DNA of 64,000 nucleotides from Arthrinium phaeospermum (GCA_006503535.1 QYRS01000011.1:1240001-1304000), one strand, 5' to 3'. Counted from the first letter of the stretch, positions 1 to 12,130 are shown. The notes: a model not told the origin generated them from the letters alone. Translations and numbers: made by a program.

Positions 1-1358
1 GTCCTCCCCTCAAGCTTGTCTGAAAATAGCTCTTTGCCGGTATTGCTGCTGCTGCCAAACTTGTCAGGGAATAACTCCTTGGCTGTTTTGCTTGCGCCTT
101 TAATCGCAAAACCCTGGTCGGATCCTCGCTGGTTGGCGGAACCCCGAATGTTGATCCCAGATCTCGCTGTAGGGTCGGTGATCCTGTCTGCGAGCCGTCC
201 GCTGGGAACAGTCGTCACTCTATCCTCCAGCCTCTTGCTTCGAGGCTTAGGCTCGTCGTCTTTGCTGTCATAGAGCGGAAGAGCAAATCGACTCGACAGA
301 TATGACGATGTGGCATCTGCGTCCTCCAGTCGGTTGCTCTCTGAGAACAAGGTTTTCTCGGGGAAGAGTTCTTTGCTCTTGTCCTCGCGGGTAAGGCGCT
401 CTTTAATGGCTCTGGCGCCTCGGCGGTTCTTTCGGGCAGCTTCATCTGCTGAACGAGCGTGCATGTCCAAGTCGTCGTCACGGTCGCGCATAGGAGACGC
501 AGACCGGTCCCGCCGCGAAGCACCTCTCCCGCTGGTTCCCTCTGGGAAGAGCTCCTTGGAGCGGTTGTTGTCGCGGTATGATCTCTGGTAACGCTCGTTG
601 CCGTCTTCGTTGGGTGTGCGGGAGCGTCGATGTCGTGTTTGTGGAGTCGCAGAGCGAGCAGTAGGTACGTCTGCGTCGTCATCGTACATGTTGGCACTAT
701 AATGTTCCCTTTGCTCGTCGTCATACGAGCGGCGCCTGGGGCGGCGCCTGTAGCCCTCGCTGTCCCGGTCACGATATCGCTTCCGGTTTTCCGGGTCATA
801 TTCGGGGTTCAAGAGGTAAAACCGGCTTCTCTGAGCTGCTCCAACTTGCTTTTTATCAGAGGCAACAGCGAGTCGTATTTGTAGCGCGACCTCGGTTCTT
901 TTAGAAAACCCCTTGGCAGGAAGTAGTTCCAGAAGAGGCAGTTGTGTAACATCGCCGATCTCGACCGCCGCCAAAGCCACCAGTGCCCCTTGCGCAGTAG
1001 CTTCGGAGGGAAATATCAAGTTGGCCGAAGAATCGTCAATCCATTCGATCCTTTCAAACCTGCTGTCGGGATAATGTTCGGCAACGTATGCTTTCACCTC
1101 TTCTTGATTGAGGACGTCGAGCCCACGGATGTGGATCTTGTTGGGAAGCAAAGTCTGCGACTCCGGTACTTCATTTGCAGTGGATGCATCAACGACTTCG
1201 CCAGGAGACTGAATGCACGTTTTGGTTAGAACCCTAGAGACAGTCAATGTGCGCCATGACTTGGTACTTACTGGGGTGTCTTGAGGTTGAGTAGCGGTGA
1301 TGGGCTCGTCGGCAACGAAGTCCACATCCATCTCCATATCCAGATCCATGGCGTCCAT
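1..1358 (-). CDS. NCBP3-like nuclear cap-binding/RNA-binding protein (DUF2414), 3' end outside window
   Basis: Two exons are visible, 1358-1272 and 1208 to beyond base 1, separated by a 63-bp intron (GTAAGT...CAG, phase 0). About 430 residues are readable and the C-terminus is missing. The N-terminus is an acidic, Met/Asp-rich stretch. A compact RRM-like fold starts near residue 54 (IHIRGLDVLNQEEVKAYV) and carries the ERIEWIDDSSANLIF core around residue 85, which matches the WLDD-type signature of animal NCBP3 and fungal DUF2414 proteins. The rest is Arg/Ser/Asp/Glu-rich and disordered, as in mRNP proteins, with four KELFP-type repeats. NCBP3 proteins are known to bind capped RNA and to work with the cap-binding and export machinery in the nucleus; that role is inferred here from the RRM-like core. 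The ATG at 1358 is the first in an open frame and gives the usual acidic start. Confidence 0.85.
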   Translation of the reverse strand, partial: MDAMDLDMEMDVDFVADEPITATQPQDTPVSTKSWRTLTVSRVLTKTCIQSPGEVVDASTANEVPESQTLLPNKIHIRGLDVLNQEEVKAYVAEHYPDSRFERIEWIDDSSANLIFPSEATAQGALVALAAVEIGDVTQLPLLELLPAKGFSKRTEVALQIRLAVASDKKQVGAAQRSRFYLLNPEYDPENRKRYRDRDSEGYRRRPRRRSYDDEQREHYSANMYDDDADVPTARSATPQTRHRRSRTPNEDGNERYQRSYRDNNRSKELFPEGTSGRGASRRDRSASPMRDRDDDLDMHARSADEAARKNRRGARAIKERLTREDKSKELFPEKTLFSESNRLEDADATSSYLSSRFALPLYDSKDDEPKPRSKRLEDRVTTVPSGRLADRITDPTARSGINIRGSANQRGSDQGFAIKGASKTAKELFPDKFGSSSNTGKELFSDKLEGR

Positions 1359-2618
1359 TGTTGCGACTTGGGTCTGGCGACCTATGGGATAGTATGGCGA
1401 AGGGAAGTTGTGGTGGTTGTATGAGTAGGAAGGTGCGCTGCGCTGACTGGTCGAGGCGCGGAAGCGGCGCGGGGTGTAGACAAGGACGTACGTAGCATGC
1501 AGTGATCTGCGGCGATCTATGTCATGCTGGGATTCCCGCTGCAGCTCGTGAAGTTGGGTGTTTAGGTGCTAGCGAGTTGCGCAACAGCGTGACGCTGGGT
1601 GAGTGTGTAAATAATGGGTAGAATCGGCAGGATGAATGCTTGTCTGGCGCCTTTCCGAAGCTTGAACAAGTGGGTGGATGGATGGCAGTTTGCGACGAAG
1701 ATACTGCCAGATCAGGTCGATGGGGTTTGGGAGGTAGGTTAAAATAAACACAGTATGCAGATAAGTTGTATGGAAATCAAGGAAGGCTGAAGCAATCTTC
1801 AATGCTGGCCGAGGCGAAGAGGATTGAATGGATTGAACTAAGAGCTCACCTTATCCGTATCTCTATCGCATCGTATTAGTAGGTACCTAGTCAAGCTTTA
1901 GGTACGGAGAGACCTTCCCTGGATTCAAGTCTGGTCCCGGCAGAACAGCCTATTCGAACACAGGGATTGCTTAAACCCCACCTAGCGATTTCGCTAACTG
2001 CTGATACGTTGCTGGCGAGCACTAACTCGCTGGACTACGGTTGCTACTACTGTACCCAGGTACTAAGCAATATTAAATAAATGTAAGTGAGCGGGAGCTT
2101 CCGCCATTAGGCCGTTCATGTCGGTTTTCATCAATTGAATTGATTGATCGATTGGCCTTGCGGCATGTCACCGGTGCCTTCCTTACCTGGCTCAAAGGGA
2201 CACCGAAATACTGATAGCAGGAATATGTCCTTCATTGAACGGTAAGTAGATGTGTCTTTTTGACGTACGTACCTCCACATGAAATCGTGGATGTTACAGC
2301 CGAACTCACTGGTTTATTGACATGTCTCACCGGTCCTTTGACACGTCAAACATATCAGATATTCATAATTCCTTCTTTTTCTCAGTACCTAGTTTTTCTG
2401 CCTATCTCTCACCCATATTTGATATGATTTGCTCGAAAAAAATCCCAAATGAAAAAAGAAGAAGAAAAAGGGGAGAGCTCGTCGAAACGGGGCATCGTTC
2501 CAGGTATCTTTACGCCGCTTCCGGAAAACGCCAGCTGATATCTATCCCTTGGCCCAATTCCAAATACTCTAGCCCGTTCCCCTGCAAGGGGAGACGTCAT
2601 GTATGTATAAATCCAGTC
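1359..2618. other. Intergenic region, no gene seen
   Basis: This holds the presumed promoter and 5' leader of the NCBP3-like gene and the 3' flank of the coiled-coil gene. Open frames here are short, lack family motifs and have unbiased codon use. AT-rich stretches occur at 2330-2460. A TACGGAG word, which recurs in several intergenic regions of this window, lies near 1904. Confidence 0.6.
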
Positions 2619-4214
2619 CTAGACCGTCTCCACTCGTCTGCGTATCTCGACCGGAACCGCGATGCAGGTGGTTCGCGCAACTTTGGGCCGTGACCCGTCG
2701 GATTCCATGCCCCCCGACCCGGAGCTGAAGCTCGGCGTCCGTGACATCTCCGAAGCAGCCCTTTTGAGAGTAGGTAGTGTGGGCAAGATGTCGCCGGCGG
2801 AAGGTCGGCCTTTCTCTTCGCCGTCTTCGAATCGATCATCCGGGTCTAGGTACTCATCATAGGCCCAGCTGTCTTCGAGCCCCTCCAGGTAGCACGGTTG
2901 CCGGCGCAGAAAGTGCCAGGATATGGTATCCGATGCCATGGCAATGTATAGTGAGTCCAGCCTCCCGTTGGGCCCGCACACGGCGCAGTGCGCGCGCAGG
3001 AAGTCGATGTCGTATTTCTCGCCAACAAGGGATGGGTCGAGAGGACGCAGCATGGGCAATCCCTGCAAGCTTTCTGCGTCGCAAAGCCGTGCTTGGAGAG
3101 GCACCCATGTTCTTCCCTTCAAGAGATCGCCAAAGGCTCTCGACACCGTCGTGACGAAGGAGACACTATCTGTTCCTGGCACGGCGATCATCTGGTGAAG
3201 GCCCCGTGACAAGCATCGCTTGTATGCTGTGGTGTCCTTCTCAAACGGAAATGGCTGTGATGAAGACGGCAACAAGGATACGTGTACAGTCCACGGTGCT
3301 GCAGACGTTTGCTCAGGGGGCTGTCGACTGTGTCGGCAATCCAAAGCGGCAGAGGCTGCACTTGTACCCAGTGGCTCCGGGTGTGCATCAGGCTGTTCTG
3401 CTTCGACGGACATGGTATTGATCGGGCCTGGGCCTTGGGCCGCTCCGTCTGGGTTGTGGTAATAGCGGTCGTCTTCATTTTCATATGAAGCCTCCAGGCG
3501 ATCGATTCGCTCCTCCAGCTCGATCGCTGCATCGTCGGTCTCCATGAGACGACCTCCGATTCTCTGAATCTCAGCACCGTGGTCGAGGAGTTGCCCGTCA
3601 TGATCGGCCATTCGATCGTTCAACGCCGCCTCGCGATGTGTCAGCTGATCTACGCTTTGCCAGACGCGAGAGATTTGTCGGTATAGACCGCGGCTCTCAT
3701 GGGCGATATCGTCTTTGCTCTTTTCAAACTGCTCCTCAAGCTGGCCCAGCCGCTTGAGCGTGTCCCCCAGGGCACTGCCGAGGCCACCCTGAGTCTCCCG
3801 GTCGAGTTGTTCTTCCAAGATCCGAATACGATGCGAAAGCTGTTCCACGAGGGTCTTGTCCACGGGTTGTTCAGCTTCTTTGATATGATAGCACGACAAG
3901 TGTCCACACTCGCACGTCACAGATGGGAGGTTGCGGTTCAGTGTGAATCCCACACATGCGCATCGATGGCCTTTGATTTCCGGGTTCAGCAGAATATATC
4001 GGCACTGGCCACTAGGCAGTTGGGCTTCGTCGGCCTGCGTTGCTGGCCCCTGTGCTGGGGGCGGCGGGTTGGTGCAGACATCTTATGTGCCTGTGTTGAA
4101 GATTCCGTTATACAAGCCCCCAAGTCGGAGAGCTTGGAGGTTTTGTTGGCCCACCTCGATTCAGTCTGGTAGCAGATGCCTGGCTTACAAGGAGGCGGCG
4201 GTATTATTGATCAT
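2619..4214 (-). CDS. Fungal protein with N-terminal Cys/His cluster and long coiled coil, function unknown
   Basis: The main exon is 4011-2619. A tentative first exon, 4214-4189, encodes MINNTAAS and is joined by a 177-bp intron (GTAAGC...CTAG). The frame has a stop upstream of 4011 and no ATG in between, so an upstream exon is needed. The model gives 472 residues. Residues 26-51 carry a dense CxC...CxCGHxxCxH pattern (C26, C28, C42, C44, H46, C49, H51 in this model), which resembles a SWIM-like or other small zinc site. A heptad-rich coiled coil follows at about residues 60-170. A globular middle region comes next, and the tail is Ser/Glu/Lys-rich. I recall the Cys/His pattern from fungal hypothetical proteins but cannot name a family. 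A role as a zinc-dependent interaction or regulatory protein is a guess. The first exon is the weakest part of the model. Confidence 0.7.
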
Positions 4215-7200
4215 GGTATAACAATGATAAGGCAAGGGCGGCGCCGTGTACGCCGTCCATGGGATGGTCTGCGAGAGTACGGACGAAAGCAATGGCCCAG
4301 TTGAAGCTCGAATGCGTAGCGATTGAAATTTGTGTGGGATAGTCTTACAAAGATGATAGACGAGGAGGAAGGAAGAAGGGAGCTTGAAAGAGTGAGTCTT
4401 GGTCCAGCCGTGGCCTCAGTATTATCGCCCCAGCGTCCTGGTATTGTTATCGGCAGAATGACAGGTCACTTTCCGACACTATAACACGTCTCTGCTGCTG
4501 GGAAATGGGCAATAAGGTACCAGTGGGAAGGCAGCAGAGCTAGAATTGGCGTATGAGGCCGAGTGGGAGAGGGTAGCCAGGTAGCCAATGGCTCTTACAG
4601 GGCCGGGGCGGGACGGTTGTGCGGGCTATTTAAACAAAGGCTCGTTCGCCAGAGAAGCATGCGCATTCGACCCGCACTAGAACAACCGATAGGCTAGACG
4701 GTGCCGAAACACATTTGATATCAGAGAATCAAGAGACGAACAGGGGGTAGAATGGCATCATGGAGAGGGGGTTGGAGGGCCTGCGCGTAGCTGTCGCAAC
4801 AACTACTTGCAAGAGAAGAAGGCCCGCTGCATGCAATGTAAGTACATAGAGGTAGGATGAGAAAGGGGGGAGAAGCGAAGAGAGCCCAGGCACAGTCGTC
4901 CCAAAAGCGGCACAAGAAAAGCTGCAGCTCGACTGGTTCGAGTTGCCTCCCGAGACGAACCCAGTTGGTTCTGCCTTTAGTACCTCCAAGGAGGTATAAT
5001 AAAAGTTGGGATCTGATGGGAAGCGAAGCAAGCGGGCGAATGCGGGCGTGCTCCCCCAAGGACCCAAACAACAAAGTCCACATGCGACTTTATCAGCAAG
5101 TGTGCCATGGGAAAAGCACAGGACAGCCACATGGGTTCCCGCGGTCTTTGACAGGACGAAACACCCCAGAGTGTGGGGGTACATCGACCACGGTAGATAA
5201 GGACAAGACATCTGGTTTGTCCTGATTCGTCCGCTGCGGCAATCCCACCCTCCCCAACCGAGAGCGATCAAATTTGCGCGGCAGAACTGGCCCGGAAGAG
5301 CAGAATCCTACTGCTGTACATGGGCTGGATGCAACCTAGGCAAGCAACAGCAGCAACAGCGGCGGCAGCAGGGTGCATCAACCGGATGTATTAAGAGCTG
5401 TAGGCACTGCGCCCGGTGCGTCGATAATCAAGTTGATTCGAATTATGTGTCGCTCAGTGTCTGATGCTGAGACGCGCGGAAAGATGGTGGGTGTTGACTT
5501 GCCAAATGATGGGGGTATTAGAGTCGGTTCTTCGTGTGCTTACAACGCACCCTTGGTACGATCGGGCACAGCGTCGCATGAAGAAGCCGACGCTTGGGGG
5601 ACGTAAGTTGGAGACAGGCCGCCCAGCAGGGGAGGTAGGTGGGCAAGCTGGCTTCGCGCGAATGGCTTCGTACAGATGAACAATTGACCCGAGATGCTGA
5701 CCAACCATCAATGCAATGTCGGTGTAAGTCCTAAACAGCCGGACTTGCAAGGCTGGCTGAACGGCCGACCATTATCATCATGGCATTGCATGCCGCAGTG
5801 GTGATATAGCATTGTAGGTAGGTTACTGGATGAAGCCAAGGCGAGGATCACTTCTCCTCATGATCGAGGTGACCCCTGCCTACCTGCCTGTCTTGTCGCT
5901 AAATCAGCCGACAATGGTGTTTTCAATGCATGCATGCATCGATGCTGCGCGCAAACATGGGTGCGAACGACACGGAGTACCTGGACACGGGATGATGTCA
6001 AAACTTCAAGGCTCCCTCCAATCGATGAATTGGTCCTGCGATTAGGGGAACATCTGGAATATGGCATGCAATGCAGGTAATGCGGTTCATCTCCAAGAGC
6101 GATAACAAGAAAATGGATGCTCGGGTTAAGTGGCAACACACAAACGCAAACGCGGTTGCCAAGGCGGCCCTATACCGGCTGGTTGTGTAAAAATCCCTTT
6201 TGCCGTTCCCTTGTAACCCCAAATCCAGCACTTGCGAATGCTGCTGATGTGCTGAAGTCCCATACGACGGCTTACTCTACATAATCTACATACATGTACC
6301 CATGTATCTCCTTGCTTCTTGACAGGTATGCTGCAAAACGGGTGCAGATAGGTAGATAATGAGACTAGACCTCACATTAGAGATGTGACAGACACATTCG
6401 CAATCCGGGATCTCCCTCCGGTGGTGTCCATCGTCACAACGACATGCGGCAAGGCAAGGGTCCTGATATCGAAAATGGGCGTTTTCATGCCGTGCTACGT
6501 ACGCCAACACGGCTGTCCCTTATCTACAAGCCTGCTGCCTGCCTAACCAACGCCCTATGTATATATATGTAAGTAAGACTCATGTCTCGAAAGGTCAGCC
6601 GATCCCCCTGTATGGCCCATGTTGGCACCCAATGACGCGAGTTTATCGGCCACTTGCAGGCCTTGAAATCAAGCCAGCCCAGCACTACAGCAGAGAGGAG
6701 ATATCGAAAATGTTCCATAGGACACCTTAGATAAGCCAAAGCGTGAGCTACCTACCCAGGGGTTTGTAGAACGAGACCTCCAAGCAGAAGCCATTGCATA
6801 TTGCTTGCAGCTGAAAGGGGAGTTCGGTCTCGTCTTTGCATGCCCCCTCGTCCCTTTATCTATAATAACTTGTTGGAATCAAATCGGATTCGCATGCCCT
6901 GCCGAGTACCCCCACGCTCGATGTAACGCGGCTTGTAAGCCTGCAATTTTCACAGATGATTGCATGTCCTACGTACCTCGTAGAAGTATATTGATTTCAT
7001 ACTGGACGTATGCTGTCACTTACACTGCATGATGGTATCTTCTGGGCTACGTTCTCATCCGAGAGCCCCTTGCTATCTGTAGCCACGAGGTGAAGGATGT
7101 AGGAGAATATGCGATGTCTTAAACTTTCGTAGATATTACAGTCGGCACGGATACACGAGGTGTTATTCGCAGGGTGCCTGTCACAACCCCATCCCATTGT

Positions 7201-7972
7201 ATGCCTTTCTTGTCATCAAATTCTGGCGCGGACATGTTGTACATCTGTAAGTTGTATCATGCGTGTCGGCCTTATGTTGATATTCAAGAAAAATTGGGAC
7301 ATGGCTCCTGAAGAAGATGCATGCTACATATGTGGCAACACAGCTACTTAGAAGGGGCCATCGGAGTGGCTTGACCGGAAGACGGTTCTGTGCAGATCTA
7401 GATGGCAAGGCAGAATAGCCAAGAAACCAAGGAACGAACAAGAGCATCCCACGCCCTCGAATACACGTGAAACCCGCATGTGATTGTTTCCAGCGGAAGA
7501 GGGTAGGACATCCCACGAAGGCTGCAGGCGGGCTAGGTAGAAGATGTAGTGAGTGGTTGACTCGCCTTTGGATCTTTTTGGGAAATGCCAAGCCTCGAGC
7601 ATCAACAGCATCTGTCTCGCTGAGCGCTGAAAGTAGATTTCCCGTGTGTAACAGCATTCCGAGCCCCTGCTTCTAGTGTTCCGTTGTGGGTGGAGGTGTA
7701 CGGGTGATGAGGCGGATAACGTGGCTGATTGGCCGTTGCGACCTGGGCGAGCATTGATGCGACGGCGGTTAATGAATGGCACGGCGGCTCTCAGCGAACG
7801 ACCGCAGAACAGACCCCGCACGCATCCAAATCCAGATGTTAGTTAGTCAACACGAGAACATCCAAGCATCCGGTCTGTCTCTTGTGTGAAGTTCGCATTT
7901 TCAGCAGGTTGCATATACCTACACCTTGCAAGCATATACTTACGAATTGGCTATCGTAGCAACTGCATCTCA
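4215..7972. other. 3.8-kb gene-poor region, nothing identified
   Basis: No open frame here shows a recognisable domain or coding codon bias. The longest, on the minus strand at 4729-5271, is Leu/Ser/Cys-rich and lacks any motif. It includes the promoter side of the coiled-coil gene near 4215-4640 and the upstream region of the gene at 7973. An alternating ATGC stretch lies near 5929-5942. No tRNA or snRNA pattern was recognised. Confidence 0.55.
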
Positions 7973-8963
7973 ATGGGTGACTTTGGCGCAAGCGTGTCGG
8001 CATTGGTCGACACTTACACCCGATGCCTGGGTCTGTTAAAGGCGTTTAAGGGGCACAACGGCTCCGGCGATACATCATCAAATGACCCAGGCCTAAAGAG
8101 AGCAAATGCCGAGCTTCGAGGCTCGATTCGCTCGGATCGTGCACAGATCCGGAAAGCCTACTCCTCCAAGCTTTCGAAGAGCGGAACTCGGTTAGAGAGA
8201 GGTGACGGTGAGTATGAACCCGGGTGTGGTTGTCTGGTGAAGCCAGGTCCGCAAGCTAAACCGGTTCTTAGCTCCCTCCAAGGCCGCCATCCGTCGAATC
8301 CTGGATAGGTTGAAGGCCGCCATCATGAACCTGCTTGGCATGGTGAAGACCCAGAAGCCGGCGCTTGACTACGCGTCGTTGATGTCTTTGTCCAACGCCT
8401 CGAGAGTCGATGCCATTCGGACAATGGAGCAGTTATCACTGCGCCTTAGTAGCTCGAGTAGTTTGTTTCATGAACACCGCCGGCCGGTCTCGCGGAATTC
8501 GAGCGGCAGCAGCAAAAAGAAGGATCGCCGGCAAGCTTTCGAGGATACTGATAGTGGCGTGTCGAGGGAAAAGCCTCGCAGCCGACGCCATGCGGAGGGT
8601 GGTTCAAGCGATGACAGTACAAACGGCAGAAGCTCACGGCAACGGAGGTCTGGAAAAGAAGCACAGGACGCTGGCGTACACCACAGTAAACATTCCAGGA
8701 GTCGCCTGATCAAGGAGGATCCGGAAGCCAGACACGACCAACATCGGATATCCTACATGACTGCGTCTACGGACAGTACTAAGCTGGGAGAGATAGCACA
8801 CCGTCGATCCCGGCTTGTTTATTCGTCGGATAGCAGCCAGGTAGATGGGTACAACGTGCGGCCTGTGTATCCACTACATGCCTACACGTCTCCTGTGCCC
8901 CAGGAAAAACGCGGGTTCCTCAGGCGTGTATTTGGTGGCAAGAGCAGGCAACAAGAGTATTGA
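7973..8963 (+). CDS. Conserved fungal hypothetical protein, basic Ser/Arg-rich C-terminus
   Basis: Two exons, 7973-8207 and 8272-8963, are joined across a 64-bp intron (GTGAGT...TTAG, branch site GCTAAAC, phase 1) and give 308 residues. The N-terminal ~120 residues (MGDFGASVSALVDTYTRCLG onward) are predicted mostly helical, with regularly spaced Leu/Ala and Arg/Lys. This resembles the helical N-terminal domains at the start of many uncharacterised Pezizomycotina proteins. From about residue 135 the chain is low-complexity, rich in Ser, Arg, Lys and His. It ends in a short basic block, GFLRRVFGGKSRQQEY, which could be a membrane- or nucleic-acid-contacting tail. No catalytic motif is visible and no function is assigned. 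The ATG at 7973 starts the first conserved-looking segment; an in-frame upstream extension to 7886 looks like leader sequence. Confidence 0.75.
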
Positions 8964-9377
8964 AGTAATGGATGTGTGCATAGGGTGATAGCTACAGCTA
9001 CAGCTACAGGCAAAGACACCACTAACGGAAACCAAGTCGGGATACTCTGGTAATGTGGGGGATGGGGGAGTAGCGGGCAGGAGCCCCACCATCGGCCAGT
9101 CGATTGGATCGTGTTGCTTTTATCGATTGAATTTCAGGGCTTGGCATCGAATATCTCACCCCTCGCCAATTAACGGGGCCTGCCTTGAGCGAGCGCAGTT
9201 GAATGATCTGAACAACGTATCCCACATGATGTGTTTGTGTGTCTACCTGGCTAGCCATATTCCCAATTAACGTCAGGCGCAACTGAGCTCCGGCTCAATT
9301 ACTTGATACCTGTCCATTCCCCAAGCCATAGACACACCCGAGCCGCCTGTCGCACGCAAAACGAACCCAACCAGACA
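8964..9377. other. Short intergenic spacer before SRP72
   Basis: This 414-bp spacer holds the 3' end of the hypothetical gene and the promoter of SRP72. A GCTACA hexamer repeats three times just after the upstream stop, around 8990-9010. No other structure was recognised. Confidence 0.5.
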
Positions 9378-11529
9378 ATGTCTGACCCCGCGGCGGCCCT
9401 CGCCTCGCTGCTACGGGCATCATCCATCGAGGACCATGACGAGATCCTGAAAGCCGCCAACGCCGCCATCAAGGCCTCCAAATCCGATTTGCAGGCGCAA
9501 CACACCCGTCTTGTGGCTCTGCTGAAGCTCGACCGCTTCGACGATGCCCTGCGTGCCCTCGCCGAGGGAGGCGACAGGCTGGAGAAGCAATGCCTGCTGG
9601 AGAAGGCCTACACCCTGTACAAAACCGGCAAGCTGGACGAGGCCGAGAAGCTGATCAAGACCACCTCCGAACCCACACGCGCCCTTCGCCACCTCGCTGC
9701 CCAAGTCGCCTACCGCGCCGAGAAGTTCCAGGACGCGGCCGCCATCTACCGACAACTCCCCGACGAGGGCGAGGGCCGCGACGGCGAAGAGAATGACCTG
9801 AAGATCAACACGCTCGCCACCAGCGCACAGCTCGAATGGGAGGGCAAGGGCCACCTTTTGACCGACGAAGAGAGGAAGCCCTCGAACGACGTGTTGGAAG
9901 CTTTCGAAACAGCTTACAACGCAGCTTGCGGCTGTGTGGCGCGTGGAGACCTCAGCAAGGCCTCGGTGCTATTGAAGCGTGCCAGAGATCTTTGCAATGC
10001 AAATGAGGACCTTACCGACGAAGAGAAGAAGGCCGAGCTGCTTCCTATCATGGTGCAACATGCCTATGTTCTCACGCGACTGGGAAAGGAGGCCGAGGCC
10101 TTGGCGTTACAAAAGTCCATTGTTGTGGTAGAGTAGGTTATATGTGATGTTTGGATTTTTGAATACCTGGGCTTACACATCGTCTAGCATTCCGGAAGCA
10201 CCCACAAAGGTTGTCGCGCAAAACAATGCGATGGCAGTGGGCTCAGGAGAACAGAACCCTTACCTCACCAGCCGCTTGATCGAATCGGCCACGGTCCTCT
10301 CTGGCAACGACAAAATGTTTGGATACCAAGCCGCCGTATTAGGACGAAACCGTTACGCGCTTGAACTGCAATCTCAGAAATTCGCTGGTGTCGAGTTCGC
10401 CACTTCCAAGAAGATTTCAAGCGCGACCAGTCCGACTGCATCGAGCGAAATAGCTCCTCTGGGCGTCATCAGCGCTGCTGCGCACGCTCACATGCAGACA
10501 GGCAAAGATGCCATCAGAGAGATTCTCCCCATTCTGGAGAAGCGACCCACAGATATCGGGTTACTCCTGACCATCATTCAGCTTTACGTGCAGACGCAGA
10601 ACCCCGGCCCTGCACTCGGCCTCTTGCAAACCTTCCTGAAGCGCCTGGAGGCGGCAACAACGCCCGACCACGAAGATGTCCGTTATGCGCCTGGCCTGGT
10701 GGCCGTGGCCGTATCCCTGTACCGCTTGCAAGGCCGCCAGAACTCAATACGGACAGAGCTCGCAAAAGCTTCGAAGCACTGGCGGTCGAAATCGGACGAC
10801 TCGGCCATGTCTCTGCTGCGAGAAGCCGGCGTCGAGCTTCTCAAATCGTCCAGCGCGGAGGACTTGGCCTCGGCCGGCGCCACGTTCGAGAACCTCGTGT
10901 CCAACGCCCAAAACGACAAGGCCGCCATCGCCGGCCTGGTGGCGTCCTACGCGACCACCGACTACGCCAAGATCCAGCCCTACCTGCAGCACCTGACGCC
11001 CGTGGACCGGCTCACGGCCGGCGTCGACGCGCGCGCACTCCTGGACGCCGGCGTCGCGTCCGTGTCCACCACGGCGGCGGCCCCGCTGAGCAAGAAGCGC
11101 GCCGCGGCGACGGACGCCGACGGGGCGGACCAGGCGTCCAAGCGGCGCCGGAAGAAGAAGAGGCTGCCCAAGGACTACGAGGAGGGCAAGCAGCCCGACC
11201 CCGAGCGCTGGCTCCCCCTGCGCGACCGCAGCACTTACCGCCCCAAGGGCAAGAAGGGCAAGAAGCGCGCGCAGGAGGCCACCCAGGGCGGCATGGTCAA
11301 GGAGGAGGAGATGCTCGAGCTCGTCGGTGGAGCGGGCGCTGTCAAGGTGGAGAAGGCTGCGCCCCAGGGCGGTGGCGGCAATAAGAAAAGAAGAAGGGCA
11401 AGAAATGATGCTGAGGAGCATACCTTTTGCACGACCATAAGTCAAGTGGATAGTATAAAGCCAAAAGTCATTGATGTTCAGGCTTATTTTACTTCTTCAT
11501 CAAAGAGCACGCTCAAGATTTTGCAGTGA
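9378..11529 (+). CDS. SRP72: Signal recognition particle subunit SRP72
   Basis: Exons 9378-10132 and 10188-11529 are joined by a 55-bp intron (GTAGGT...CTAG, phase 2), giving 698 residues as read. SRP72 is the TPR protein of the signal recognition particle; it binds SRP68 and 7S RNA and supports co-translational targeting to the ER. Residues 1 to ~540 are repeated helix pairs of TPR type (for example LEKAYTLYKTGKLDEAEKLI). Near residue 570 comes the diagnostic Lys-rich RNA-binding segment with KKRLPKDYEEGKQPDPERWL, then the DRSTYRPKGKKGKKR motif. The extreme C-terminus is odd: after the Gly-rich run near 11385 the frame reads an unusual tail of about 45 residues. A frame one base away ends after a short Lys/Gly run at TGA 11406-11408, as expected for the family. 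The gene converges with the Sec7-PH gene. Confidence 0.93.
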
Positions 11530-12130
11530 AGACATGGTGACCTAACTGAGAAGAAATTCGTTGATTGTGGGTATGTCTATGATATGAACACTCTCTCCAT
11601 CCGCCATGATATCTTTTTAAGCGATTAGAGTAAGTGAGTCTTGAGCTCATCATCAGAGAGATCTATGTACAATAAGTTATCAGAATGGATTCCTGTCTCG
11701 GGAGTTTAAAACAGCTCCCCTTCTCCAAGAACCCCTATCCATTCATGCATCCATGAATCATCCATATCCGCCGTGATGGACAAAAGGAACGCGCTAGACT
11801 GTTGTAGTCAACGGGAAAACGATTTTTGTTTTCCCCCTTTTCTCGTTTGCTCCTCTCTTTAGGTCCTTCCAAGTAGAATAATAAAAAATACAGGCCCGAG
11901 GATCGTCTCGAGAGCCAAGTTGGAATAAAGAAGGAAAAAGGAAAAACAGGAAAAAAAGAACACGCCCGCCTGCTGATGGGGATGACTGTTGGTTGCACTG
12001 AGTTGTCGGGCTTTTCATTTCCCCCACTCTTCCTCGTCCTTCCTCCCCTTTTCTGGTCGAGATCTCGGCTTACTCTTGCGAGTGAGCACACTACCCATGA
12101 CCGAAACCTCACAACTTTGATATTCTTTGT
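11530..12130. other. Convergent 3' flanks of SRP72 and the Sec7-PH gene
   Basis: A 601-bp region between two converging stop codons. It is AT-rich (for example 11870-11960, with A-runs and GAAAAAG words), consistent with two 3' UTRs and polyadenylation regions. No gene was seen. Confidence 0.55.

Noticed and set aside
4729..5271. 180-codon minus-strand open frame
   Set aside because: Leu/Ser/Cys-rich with no domain, no codon bias, and an overlapping frame of similar length; likely chance.
9420..9854. 144-codon minus-strand frame inside SRP72
   Set aside because: Antisense shadow of a GC-rich exon.
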